Shown: positions 1 to 7,478, counted from the stretch's first letter. The stretch is 14,329 bases of DNA from Pseudomonadota bacterium (GCA_018816605.1 JAHIVS010000206.1:1-14329); one strand, 5' to 3'. The notes: generated by a model from the sequence alone, not told the origin. Program-made: numbers and translations.

Positions 1-729
1 CCTTTCATAGACCCTGGCAATCTCGGGGGTCAGGTCATCCGTTGTTGAGCCCTTCACAAAATCATTGCCCGCCATCCTCACGCCAATGGGGAAATCCGGC
101 CCCACGCGATTGCGGACCATTTCGATGATCTGCCGGGGAAACCGCACCCTGTTTTCAAAACTGCCCCCGTATTCATCCTGGCGCAGATTTTTCAAAGGGG
201 ATAAAAACTGGGTGATCAGATACCCGGCAGACCCGATGATCTCCACCCCCTCAAACCCGGCTTCCCTGGCCCTTTGTGCCGCATCGGCAAATGCCTGCTG
301 AACCCCTTTGATATCTTCCAGGCTCATCTGCCGGGGGGTGGTCTTGGAATAGGTTGAAAATACGGCAGACGGCGCCATGGGCGTGTCATTGTTGATGAGA
401 AAGGGATGGGTATAGGCGCCCCCGTGGAACAGCTGAATCCAGGGACTGGCCCCCCTGGCCTTTATCATCCGAACCGCCTTGGCAAAAGAGACAATGGCCT
501 CATCCCGGGCAAGGGACAGGGGAACAAACCCGGCGCCGATAAAATCCACCCCCACAGGACCGATGGTGACAATGCCGGCCCCGCCCCGGGCAATCTCGTC
601 ATAGAAGCGATAATACCGGTCATTGAGCTTGGTGTCATAGGAATACAACAGCCCCAGGGAGGGATAGGCAATCCGGTTTCGTATTTCTCTGCCATTGATG
701 GCAATGGGACTGAACAGATGGGTATACAT
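1..729 (-). CDS. NADH:flavin oxidoreductase, 2,4-dienoyl-CoA reductase/enoate reductase type (partial, C-terminus off window)
   Basis: The 243 visible residues are the start of the FMN-binding TIM barrel of the Old Yellow Enzyme family, which reduces activated C=C bonds. Visible family signatures are the N-terminal FSPIAINGREIRNRI segment, QLFHGG at 99-104 (substrate/FMN region), GFEGVEIIGSAGYL at 158-171, and FLSPLKNLRQDEYGG at 175-189. The usual OYE His pair is absent; GSAGY at 166-170 instead resembles GSEGY of FadH, where the Tyr is a catalytic acid. This favours a 2,4-dienoyl-CoA reductase-like enzyme. The ATG at 729 follows AAAGGAG by a short spacer and begins 1 nt after the stop of the acyl-CoA ligase gene, so the two are translationally close. 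A role in reducing unsaturated acyl-CoA intermediates is inferred from that neighbour. The 4Fe-4S and FAD/NAD domains expected in a FadH-length protein lie outside the window and cannot be checked. Confidence 0.88.
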   Translation of the reverse strand, partial: MYTHLFSPIAINGREIRNRIAYPSLGLLYSYDTKLNDRYYRFYDEIARGGAGIVTIGPVGVDFIGAGFVPLSLARDEAIVSFAKAVRMIKARGASPWIQLFHGGAYTHPFLINNDTPMAPSAVFSTYSKTTPRQMSLEDIKGVQQAFADAAQRAREAGFEGVEIIGSAGYLITQFLSPLKNLRQDEYGGSFENRVRFPRQIIEMVRNRVGPDFPIGVRMAGNDFVKGSTTDDLTPEIARVYER

Positions 730-730
730 T

Positions 731-2437
731 TCAACTCCTTTGGGCAAGTTCCCTGGCTCTTAAATCTTTTCTCAGCACCTTGCCCACATTGGTCTTGGGC
801 AGTTCCTCAATAAATTCGATCTGGGTGGGCAATTTATAGGTCGCCAACTTTTCGGCACAATAGTCGATCATTTCTTCCGAAGTTGCCGTCTGCCCCGGAA
901 CCAGCACCACAAAGGCTTTGATCTGTTCCCCCCGGCTTGGGTGGGGGATGCCGATGGCGCAGGCTTCCTGCACCTTGGGATGTTCAAACAGCACCTCGTC
1001 AATATCCCGGGGATAAACATTATACCCGCCGGAGATGATCATGTCTTTTTTCCGGTCCACAATAAAAAAATAACCGTCTTCATCCATATAGGCGATGTCT
1101 CCCGTGTGCAGCCAACCGTTGACGATGGTGGTCGACGTTTCTTCGGGCATATTCCAATATTCCCTCATGACCTGGGGGCCCTGGACCAGCAGTTCTCCCG
1201 GTTCTCCCACCGGCATGTTCTTTGCGGGGTCCTCCAGGTCTGCAATCCTGCAAAGGGTGTCCGGAAGGGGCACCCCGATGCTGCCCACCTTTCGCTTTCC
1301 TTTTCCAAAGGGATTGACATGGGTGGCAGGGGACGATTCCGTCATGCCAAAAGCCTCAATGATAATGGACCCTGTTTTTTCCTCAAACCCCCGGATCACC
1401 TCCAGGGGAAGGGGGGCGCTTCCGGACACACAGGCCTTGATGGAGCTTAAATCGGCTTTTTCAACACCCGGATGGTTTAAGATGCCGATGAACATGGTGG
1501 GAACCAGGGGAGCCACTGTGGGCTTAAATTTTTCCATGGCCTCTAGTAGGGGTTCTGGCTGGGGTTTGGGCACCAGGATATTGGTCCACCCCTTGGTGAT
1601 GGCAAAATTCATGGACACGGTAAGTCCCATGACATGAAAAAACGGCAGGGCACCCAGCATCACTTCATCACAGCTGTCCTTAAACTCCGGGAGCCAGGCA
1701 TTGATCTGCTGGGTCTGCTTGCTCAAGTTTCCATGGGTAAGCACTGCCCCCTTTGAAACCCCGGTGGTTCCGCCGGTATACTGGTACATGGCCACATCCT
1801 CAAAACGGATGCCCCCTGGCACAGGAGCAGGGACCTGCCCCCCATACTGCCGGACAACCTGTTTCCATTTGTACACATCCGGGGCCTGCTTCACCGTGGC
1901 TGCCAGTTTTTTTCGCTTGGCCACCAGGGGAAACAAAATATTTTTGGGAAAAGGAAGATAATCGCCGATGGAGGTAACGACAATGGTTTTAATTTTTGTT
2001 TGGGGCCGAAGATCTATCATCCGGTTGGCCAGAAGATCCAGGGTGATCAAATGGAGAGCATTTGAATCGTTGAACTGGTGGCTCAGCTCCCTGTCCGCAT
2101 AAAGGGGATTGTTCATCACGGCAATGGCCCCGATTTTCAGGATGGCATAAAAGGCGACCGGACAGGGAATCACATTGGGCAAAAGAATGGCAACCGCATC
2201 CCCTTTTCCCACCCCCTTGTCCTGGAGAAAGGCGGCAAATCCATTGGCCATATCGTTGAATTCCTTGAAACTGATCGCATATCCCTGAAAAATAAAGGCC
2301 GCACGGTCGGGACTCTTTCGGCTGTTTTCTTCAAGGTACTCGTGGAGCAGGGTTATTTCAAATGCAATGGATTCCGGCACCCCCTCATCGTAAAACCCAA
2401 GCCAGGGTTTATCCTCATATTGCAGATTCTGTTTCAC
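731..2437 (-). CDS. fadD: Long-chain fatty acid--CoA ligase, FadD family
   Basis: A 568-residue adenylate-forming enzyme that activates a carboxylic acid to its acyl-CoA through an acyl-AMP. The phosphate-binding loop YTGGTTGVSKGA lies at 220-231, FGMTE at 363-367, the hinge region GWLHTGD at 441-447 followed by DRKKDMIISGGYNVYP, and the catalytic-lysine motif PKTNVGKVLRK at 547-557 (Lys553). Length and the N-terminal KPWLGFYDEGVPESI match the FadD branch (E. coli FadD is about 560 residues), so a medium- or long-chain fatty acid is the likely substrate; chain length cannot be read from sequence. The start is a GTG at 2437, chosen because AAAGGAG precedes it closely; the overlapping ATG two bases upstream is out of frame and stops at once. 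It lies 56 bp after the FadR-like tetR gene and 1 bp before the flavoprotein gene, so the three probably form one operon. The symbol reflects family membership. Confidence 0.93.
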   Translation of the reverse strand: MKQNLQYEDKPWLGFYDEGVPESIAFEITLLHEYLEENSRKSPDRAAFIFQGYAISFKEFNDMANGFAAFLQDKGVGKGDAVAILLPNVIPCPVAFYAILKIGAIAVMNNPLYADRELSHQFNDSNALHLITLDLLANRMIDLRPQTKIKTIVVTSIGDYLPFPKNILFPLVAKRKKLAATVKQAPDVYKWKQVVRQYGGQVPAPVPGGIRFEDVAMYQYTGGTTGVSKGAVLTHGNLSKQTQQINAWLPEFKDSCDEVMLGALPFFHVMGLTVSMNFAITKGWTNILVPKPQPEPLLEAMEKFKPTVAPLVPTMFIGILNHPGVEKADLSSIKACVSGSAPLPLEVIRGFEEKTGSIIIEAFGMTESSPATHVNPFGKGKRKVGSIGVPLPDTLCRIADLEDPAKNMPVGEPGELLVQGPQVMREYWNMPEETSTTIVNGWLHTGDIAYMDEDGYFFIVDRKKDMIISGGYNVYPRDIDEVLFEHPKVQEACAIGIPHPSRGEQIKAFVVLVPGQTATSEEMIDYCAEKLATYKLPTQIEFIEELPKTNVGKVLRKDLRARELAQRS

Positions 2438-2493
2438 ATCTCTCTCCTTTACATATGGGTTGGGTTTATCTTCAGAAAACAGGACCGTAAAAC

Positions 2494-3093
2494 CTAGGGT
2501 TTCGGCACCGCTTCAATTCCCTGGATAAGGCTGTCAATCATGGGGTCCACTAATTCGGTAAGGTTTTCCGGCTTTCCGGTCATGACCCAGTTGGTCACCA
2601 GATGCTCTATGGTTCCCAGGATCATGGACCTGGTCAGATACGGATTCAGATCCTTCCTGAATTCATTGTTTTCAATCCCCTCTTCAATGACCCGGGTAAT
2701 CTGCCTGATTCCGTCCTTGATGGCCTGGTGACCGGTTGTGTCCAGAAATTTTTTATTGTGTTTTAAGAACAACATGAGAACCGCTGCAAAATCCGGGTTG
2801 TTCTGGTAGGAGTCCATGAAAAGAAAAACAATGGCCCGAAGCTTGTTGGCAGCCCCCCGGATCAATTTCAAATGAAAGGCCATGAGTTCAAAAAGAGTAT
2901 GGCTTGATTCTGCAGGAATGGAAAATAGCAATCCTTCCTTGGTTGAAAAATATTCATAAATAGAGGCTTCGGAAACCTTTGCTTCTTTGGCGATTTCAGT
3001 GATGGTGGCTTCTTGGAAGCCTCTCTGGGCAAATACCCGTGTGGCTGTCTCAATAATATTTTTTTTTCTAATTTGCGTTTTGTTTAATGCCAT
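2494..3093 (-). CDS. TetR-family transcriptional regulator, FadR-like
   Basis: A 199-residue TetR repressor. The N-terminal helix-turn-helix domain covers roughly residues 8-54, with TITEIAKEAKVSEASIYEYF at 30-49 as recognition unit. The C-terminal ligand domain carries LTRSMILGTIEHLVTNWVM at 153-171, closely resembling the same region of Bacillus FadR, which releases DNA on binding long-chain acyl-CoA. An acyl-CoA effector is therefore likely but inferred. I chose the ATG at 3093 (MALNKTQ) over a TTG at 3120 because AAAAGG sits about 6 bases upstream and TetR proteins normally begin just before the HTH. Upstream is a near-consensus promoter inside a long inverted repeat, suggesting autoregulation. 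Downstream, 56 bp away, is the acyl-CoA ligase gene, so it probably represses its own fatty-acid operon. Confidence 0.92.
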   Translation of the reverse strand: MALNKTQIRKKNIIETATRVFAQRGFQEATITEIAKEAKVSEASIYEYFSTKEGLLFSIPAESSHTLFELMAFHLKLIRGAANKLRAIVFLFMDSYQNNPDFAAVLMLFLKHNKKFLDTTGHQAIKDGIRQITRVIEEGIENNEFRKDLNPYLTRSMILGTIEHLVTNWVMTGKPENLTELVDPMIDSLIQGIEAVPKP

Positions 3094-3133
3094 GGCAAAC
3101 CTTTTGTGAGGATACTCCAATTAGAGTTTATAA

Positions 3134-3191
3134 ATTTTATATGGTTCAACTTTTATTTTGTCAATATAAATAATGTTGAACTATATAAAAT
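3134..3191. promoter_or_regulatory. Candidate operator: 17-bp-arm inverted repeat around the tetR promoter
   Basis: The left arm ATTTTATATGGTTCAAC (3134-3150) and the right arm GTTGAACTATATAAAAT (3175-3191) are reverse complements at 16 of 17 positions, with a 24-bp spacer. Each arm holds the self-complementary core GTTSAAC; the two cores are centred 31 bp apart (3147 and 3178), about three helical turns, so two repressor dimers could bind the same DNA face. The left core lies in the promoter spacer and the right one upstream of the -35. Assignment to the adjacent TetR protein is inference from position. Confidence 0.55.
3136..3164 (-). promoter_or_regulatory. Sigma70-type promoter for the tetR-fadD-reductase operon
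   Basis: On the minus strand, TTGACA (3164-3159) and TATAAA (3141-3136) are separated by exactly 17 bp, a near-consensus housekeeping promoter. Transcription would begin near 3128, giving a leader of about 35 nt to the ATG at 3093. The surrounding stretch (about 3120-3195) is strikingly AT-rich against the coding DNA. The -10 and spacer are covered by one arm of the inverted repeat and the other arm lies upstream of the -35, consistent with repression. Confidence 0.72.
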
Positions 3192-3197
3192 CCTATT

Positions 3198-4349
3198 TCA
3201 TAGGTGTTTTCTAATAATTTCCCGGCCGAGCTTCACTTGCTGGATCTGGGAGATGCCAGCGCCGATTCGGGCAGAGGCGCTCAGATCATGGATCAACATG
3301 CCGCAGGGATCCGGTAACACCAGGCTTGGGTTTCCCGTAAGCTCCCCAAGGGCTGCCACAAACTCACGGACGATGTTTTTAAACGCCAGGAGAAATGCCT
3401 GCGGGCCAGGAGCAGAAGCCGGGTCATCCACCCCGGCGGCTGCGGTACAGGACAAAAGTTCGGCTGTTTCCATCATCACGGCCAGCCCCCCGAGCCCTTG
3501 GACATCCCCATCCGCTGGGGTTGGCCGGGTGGCCATTTTACGGGCCAGCGCCTCCAGGAGGAAGGCCATGGCACCGGTGACAGGGCCCGTCATGGCCGCA
3601 TCTTCAATTTGCCGGAAGGCCAAGACCCTGTCCCCATGGGCATGGTCTTTTCTCCCAAGAAGGGCAGTGTCCGGCACCCTGCAATCTTTCATACAAATGC
3701 TGCCATGGGGGGAGGGGTTAAAAAACCCAATTTCCATGGGGGGCAAAACGGTCAGTCCCCTGGATTCTTTCGGGACAAGAAATGCGGAAAACAATTTCTT
3801 TCCCCCTTCATCAACCCCGGTCACGGCAATGACCACAAAGGCATGGGCAATGGGCCCGTTTGTGAGATAAATTTTTTCACCGTTCAGGACATAGCCGGTT
3901 TTGCTCCGTGTCGCGGTGGCCGCCATATATTTGGGATGGGCTCCGGCACCGGGTTCCGACACGGCAAAACTAACCGTGGCCTTTCCTTTGGCGATGGCGC
4001 TGCCCAGGGGGCCATGGGCTGCTTGAAATTTTTGGCTGCCCGCAGCATCCCCGGAAAAAGAAAGGGACCGGGCTGCCAGGTGGTGGACCATCCAGGACAG
4101 GGCCATGCCAAGATTGCCCCCCCCATGGACCAACGCCCTGCCGGCCCGGGTAATGGCCGTGCAGGAATTGGCCGCCAAGCCCTGGCCTGTGAACAGGGCC
4201 GGGTTCAACAGATTTTGGGCCCCCATTTTTTCCCAAAGCGCTTCTGGAAAAACGACCTGGGCCCCAAGGCCGGTGAGGGGTCTGATATGGGCATGGGCAA
4301 ATTGGAAAAATTGTTTTTCAGCGGTACAAACAACACTCTTTATTTCCAT
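3198..4349 (-). CDS. Divergent acyl-CoA dehydrogenase family protein
   Basis: A 383-residue flavoprotein of acyl-CoA dehydrogenase length. The middle domain is clear: FAVSEPGAGAHPKYMAATA at 128-146 followed by LNGEKIYLTNG at 155-165, the FAD- and substrate-contacting strands. The C-terminal helical domain is unusual. At the position of the MCAD catalytic Glu (YEGTSQIQ) it reads GAGISQIQ, giving Ala364. Glu249 in RQIEDAAMTGPVTG aligns with the alternative base of isovaleryl-CoA dehydrogenase, which also has a GAG motif at the C-terminus. The usual R-x-x-FG-Q and FGG flavin-contact segments are not recognisable. It could be an IVD-like dehydrogenase of unknown substrate or a non-standard relative. 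The start is the ATG at 4349 behind GGGGGAGGGG; a GTG at 4382 would add 11 residues without a good ribosome site. It follows the VWA gene by 39 bp and is probably cotranscribed with the MoxR/VWA pair. No strong terminator follows, so readthrough towards tetR is possible. Confidence 0.85.
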   Translation of the reverse strand: MEIKSVVCTAEKQFFQFAHAHIRPLTGLGAQVVFPEALWEKMGAQNLLNPALFTGQGLAANSCTAITRAGRALVHGGGNLGMALSWMVHHLAARSLSFSGDAAGSQKFQAAHGPLGSAIAKGKATVSFAVSEPGAGAHPKYMAATATRSKTGYVLNGEKIYLTNGPIAHAFVVIAVTGVDEGGKKLFSAFLVPKESRGLTVLPPMEIGFFNPSPHGSICMKDCRVPDTALLGRKDHAHGDRVLAFRQIEDAAMTGPVTGAMAFLLEALARKMATRPTPADGDVQGLGGLAVMMETAELLSCTAAAGVDDPASAPGPQAFLLAFKNIVREFVAALGELTGNPSLVLPDPCGMLIHDLSASARIGAGISQIQQVKLGREIIRKHL

Positions 4350-4388
4350 GGTCCCCTCCCCCTGTTGGCGTTGTCCATTCACAAAAAC

Positions 4389-5822
4389 TTAGAGAACCAG
4401 GGTTTCAATAAACGCCATGAGCTGGTTCAGGTTGCCGCAGGCCCGTGCTTCATTGCAGTGGTCCCGGTATTTGAGCATTTCGCTGTCCCCGGTTCCCCAA
4501 AATTTTTCCTGCTCGGGGTTGAGCCAGATCAGGCGCCTGCAGCGATTTCTCATGGCTTCCAGCAAAGATTCCCTGGGATTAAAATAATTGGACCGGGCAT
4601 CCCCGATAATAATAAGGGTGGTCTTTTTATCCAGCTCCTGGAAATGATGGTCCCGAAACTGCTGAAAGGCCATACCATAATCGGTTCTGGCATTATAATT
4701 GATCCGGGTATCATTGAGAATCCGCTTGATGGCCTCATTGGCGTCATGGGACATAAAAAAAGAGGTGACATCAAAGGGGCGTTCAATGAACACATGGCTT
4801 TTCACCCGGCTGAAACAGGTCTTAAGGGAATATAAGATATTGAGCATAAACCTGGCCGTTGACCAGACGGAACCGGAGACATCGCAGAGGGCAACAATTT
4901 TTCCCTTGCGCAGGGGACGGGCCTTGTGCACGATTTCAAGGGGCACCCCCAGATATTTCACAGACCGCTGAATGGTTTTTTTCACATCCACCATTCCCCG
5001 GCTGGCAGCAGAAAACCTTCGTGAGGAAATTTCCTCCAGTTTTCTGACCAGTTTGTCTATTATCTCTTTAACCGCTTTTATTTCTTCCGGGGTCAGGTTG
5101 GAAAAAGGAATCTGGCCAAGGGTTTTATAATGAAGGGTATGGCTGCCGGTTTCCCGAAGTCCTGCATTGTCCGGGCGGGGATTTGTGTTCAAAAATTCAA
5201 GTGCCTTGTCCAGCCGGCGGTTTAGCGCCGCTGTAACACTGCGGACATCCTTGTTCACCCAGGCGTCATGGGCGCCCAGAAACTGCACCATCCGCGTTTT
5301 GAGGCGGTTGATCCTGAGCATGATCTCCAGACGGCTGGACAGCTGGCCCAGGTTTGACCTAAACAAGGGGCTGGCCTGCTCATCTTGGGTGTGAATTTTC
5401 TGGACCTCTGCGATAAACGGAAGGGGACTGCCGCCCAGAAACTCCATTAGCGCCCGGTCAAGTGTGTCCCCCTGGTTTTTGGTAAAGAAGGCATCGTCCG
5501 GGCGCTCTTTGAACTGACGAAGAAGCTCGGTCATTCCGGGTTCTGGCGCCGGGGGTTGACCGGCCTGCGTTTTTTCCGGGAAAACGGATTCCGGATTCAA
5601 GCCCGACTGCATTTCATGGAAGAAAAGATGGTACAGACGGTTAAAAATTCCTTGTTCCCTGCGGCTTTTGGCAAAGTTGGCTCGCAATATTGTTTGGAAC
5701 AAGGGTTCCCCACAGGTATCCATGAACGCCAATTGGCCGAGACAATCTATCACTTCTGCCGTGGATATCCGCATATCAGCCGCCCTGCAGCAGGACACAA
5801 ATTTTAAGATCAGGTTGACCAT
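4389..5822 (-). CDS. VWA-domain protein, CoxE-like, partner of the adjacent MoxR ATPase
   Basis: A 477-residue cytoplasmic protein with no signal peptide or membrane helix. The C-terminal von Willebrand A domain (about 306-470) contains a metal-ion-dependent adhesion site: DVSGS at 314-318, TD at 380-381 and IIIGDARSNYFNP at 404-416. The first about 300 residues are helical and charged, as in CoxE-type proteins. In known pairs (CoxD/CoxE, NorQ/NorD, CbbQ/CbbO) the VWA protein links the AAA+ ring to the enzyme it matures or reactivates. The ATG at 5822 lies 7 bp after the ATPase stop; the only Shine-Dalgarno-like motif, AAAGG, sits about 13 bases upstream inside that gene, so translation is probably coupled. 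An ATG overlapping the ATPase stop (5830) is out of frame. The client enzyme is not known; the following dehydrogenase is the closest candidate. Confidence 0.87.
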   Translation of the reverse strand: MVNLILKFVSCCRAADMRISTAEVIDCLGQLAFMDTCGEPLFQTILRANFAKSRREQGIFNRLYHLFFHEMQSGLNPESVFPEKTQAGQPPAPEPGMTELLRQFKERPDDAFFTKNQGDTLDRALMEFLGGSPLPFIAEVQKIHTQDEQASPLFRSNLGQLSSRLEIMLRINRLKTRMVQFLGAHDAWVNKDVRSVTAALNRRLDKALEFLNTNPRPDNAGLRETGSHTLHYKTLGQIPFSNLTPEEIKAVKEIIDKLVRKLEEISSRRFSAASRGMVDVKKTIQRSVKYLGVPLEIVHKARPLRKGKIVALCDVSGSVWSTARFMLNILYSLKTCFSRVKSHVFIERPFDVTSFFMSHDANEAIKRILNDTRINYNARTDYGMAFQQFRDHHFQELDKKTTLIIIGDARSNYFNPRESLLEAMRNRCRRLIWLNPEQEKFWGTGDSEMLKYRDHCNEARACGNLNQLMAFIETLVL

Positions 5823-5829
5823 AGAAACA

Positions 5830-6741
5830 TCAGGCCTTTATCAACTGCCCTATATTCGCCCTGACCACCCCATAATCGGTCTTGTGCTTGCACAGGGTGT
5901 TTAAGGTCCTGGAAATTACCGCTTCCGTAATTTCATCCTGTTGAAGAATCATCAAAGACCTGGCCCAGTCAAGTGTTTCTGATATACAGGGTTTTTTCTT
6001 CAAATCCAGCTCCCGGATTCTGGCCACGGTCTGAACCACTTTGTCCAATAATCGTTCCTCTATCCCGGGAATTTTCAGCCGCACGATTTCTTTTTCCGTT
6101 TCAATGGCCGGATAGTCAATATACAGGTGAATGCAGCGCCGTTTCAGGGCATCGCTCATATCCCGGTAATTATTGGAGGTGAGCACCACAAAGGGACGAC
6201 TTTGGGCGGCAATGGTGCCAAGCTCGGGAATGGTGACCTGGAAATCAGAGAGCAGCTCAAGCAAAAAGGCTTCAAATTCAGGGTCGGACTTGTCCACTTC
6301 GTCAATGAGCAACACCACGGGGTCCTTTGAAGTGATTGCCGAAAGAAGCGGCCGGGTCTGGAGGAACCTATCTGAAAAAAAAGCATCCTCATGGCGGGCG
6401 ATCTCATCCACTGCCTGGGCAAGACTGGCGGTGTCGGAGATGACATCATTAATTTTTTCCTTGAGCATCTGGGTGTAGAGCAATTGCTTGGCATAGGCCC
6501 ATTCATATAGGGCTTTTGACTCATCCAGGCCTTCGTAGCACTGCAAGCGGATCATCTGCCGTTCCAGACAGGCGGCAATACTCTTGGCAAGTTCTGTCTT
6601 GCCGACCCCTGCCGGCCCTTCGATCAAAACCGGTTTCTGGGTTTCCTGGGCCAAAAAGACGATGGTAGAAATTTCCGGTGACGGAATATACCCTGCCTGC
6701 TCCATTCGGGTCTGAACATCATTGACGTTCTTAAACAACAT
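5830..6741 (-). CDS. MoxR-family AAA+ ATPase
   Basis: A 303-residue AAA+ ATPase of normal MoxR length. Walker A is GPAGVGKT at 42-49, Walker B is LLIDEVD at 144-150, sensor 1 is LTSNN at 187-191, and the arginine-finger region DALKRRCIHLYIDYP lies at 197-211. MoxR ATPases form hexamers that, with a VWA partner, remodel or load metal into target enzymes. The start is the ATG at 6741 with GAGG nine bases upstream; a TTG at 6816 would add a 25-residue hydrophobic leader that does not belong to the family. The 134-bp region upstream of it (6742-6875) shows only weak promoter-like hexamers. It is followed 7 bp later by the CoxE-like VWA gene and then by the acyl-CoA dehydrogenase gene, so these three are likely cotranscribed; marC upstream may belong to the same transcript. 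Confidence 0.93.
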   Translation of the reverse strand: MLFKNVNDVQTRMEQAGYIPSPEISTIVFLAQETQKPVLIEGPAGVGKTELAKSIAACLERQMIRLQCYEGLDESKALYEWAYAKQLLYTQMLKEKINDVISDTASLAQAVDEIARHEDAFFSDRFLQTRPLLSAITSKDPVVLLIDEVDKSDPEFEAFLLELLSDFQVTIPELGTIAAQSRPFVVLTSNNYRDMSDALKRRCIHLYIDYPAIETEKEIVRLKIPGIEERLLDKVVQTVARIRELDLKKKPCISETLDWARSLMILQQDEITEAVISRTLNTLCKHKTDYGVVRANIGQLIKA

Positions 6742-6875
6742 GCTGCTACCTCTTTTTCTTGTGCATAAAGCCATAACAAATATCAGCAATACGGGCAAAG
6801 GGCAAGACACAAACAATTGCCGGTCCGTATTTAAAATGCGACTGCCGTTATCTTTAAGCTTTCAGGCGCACCTCC

Positions 6876-7478
6876 TCAGAACGGTTTCAGAAAATTTAAA
6901 ATCCCGGTAAAGATTATCTGGGCCGCAATGGCCGATACAAATAGCCCTGTAATCTTGGGAATGATCACCAGTCCCTGTTCGCCGATCAGCCGCTTCATAC
7001 CGGTTGAAAGATAGAGGATGATTCCCACGGTCACCACGGCAAGAAACAGGGCCGCCCCGATGATGAGCTTTTCGATCAGGGAGCCGGCTTCGGCACCGAT
7101 CACAAGGAGCACCCCGATGACACCGGGACCCACTGTCATGGGCAATGCCAGGGGGACAACGGCAATATGACGGTCTCCGCCCTGACTTGCCGTATCCGTG
7201 CTGCCCGATATCATGGACAGGGCGGACAGAAACAAGATGGTGCCGGCACCAATTCTGAAGGCGTCCAAGGTGATTCCGAACAATTGAAAAATATACTTCC
7301 CGAACAGATAGATCACAAACGAACTGATCATCACCGCAATGGTCACCTTGATGGCGATTTGCTTCTTTTCGGAATCCGGGAACTCTCTGGTAAGCGAGAG
7401 AAAGGCGGAAAGCACAAAAAAAGGCGTAAGAATAAAAAAAATCTTTAAATAAAAATTGATAAATGTCTGTAAACCCAA
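6876..7478 (-). CDS. MarC-family integral membrane protein
   Basis: A 200-residue membrane protein with about six hydrophobic segments (near 9-29, 43-65, 74-92, 106-128, 136-157 and 172-195). The conserved PLALPMTVGPG segment at 109-119 is characteristic of the MarC (UPF0056) family. These are inner-membrane proteins of uncertain transport function; the old link to antibiotic resistance is not supported for the family. The start is a TTG at 7478, with AAGGA at 7487-7491 placed 8 nt upstream; no in-frame ATG or GTG lies nearby. Length equals the family norm. A perfect AGGAGGTG sits over the stop codon region (6869-6876 on the minus strand) but opens only a five-codon frame, and the next real gene begins 134 bp further on. 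A functional relation to the MoxR block is not evident. Confidence 0.88.
   Translation of the reverse strand: MGLQTFINFYLKIFFILTPFFVLSAFLSLTREFPDSEKKQIAIKVTIAVMISSFVIYLFGKYIFQLFGITLDAFRIGAGTILFLSALSMISGSTDTASQGGDRHIAVVPLALPMTVGPGVIGVLLVIGAEAGSLIEKLIIGAALFLAVVTVGIILYLSTGMKRLIGEQGLVIIPKITGLFVSAIAAQIIFTGILNFLKPF

Noticed and set aside
406..813. Plus-strand frame over the flavoprotein/ligase junction
   Set aside because: Antisense to two well-supported genes, no recognisable motif, no ribosome site.
1870..1878. TGTACACAT, identical to part of the GntR-like site
   Set aside because: It lies deep inside the acyl-CoA ligase coding region and is not palindromic over the full site; most likely chance.
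2069..2075. GTTGAAC (and GTTCAAC at 4203-4209), matching the TetR operator core
   Set aside because: Both are single 7-mers within coding sequence, without the flanking arm bases; expected by chance.
3094..3120. TTG start extending the TetR protein by nine residues
   Set aside because: The ATG at 3093 has a well-spaced AAAAGG site and places the N-terminus as usual for TetR proteins.
3190..3204. CCTAT/ATAGG mini-hairpin at the end of the acyl-CoA dehydrogenase gene as a terminator
   Set aside because: Only a 5-bp AT-rich stem with no T-run on the transcribed strand; too weak.
3198..4349. Acyl-CoA dehydrogenase as a pseudogene
   Set aside because: The frame is intact at normal length with a good start and ribosome site, and an alternative catalytic Glu is present, so loss of the MCAD-type Glu alone does not indicate decay.
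3498..4835. A 445-codon open frame on the plus strand
   Set aside because: It runs antisense across the acyl-CoA dehydrogenase and VWA genes, has low-complexity composition rich in Gly, Pro and His typical of shadows in GC3-biased DNA, and shows no domain.
6742..6816. TTG start extending the MoxR ATPase by 25 hydrophobic residues
   Set aside because: MoxR proteins are cytosolic without such a leader, and the ATG at 6741 has a ribosome site.
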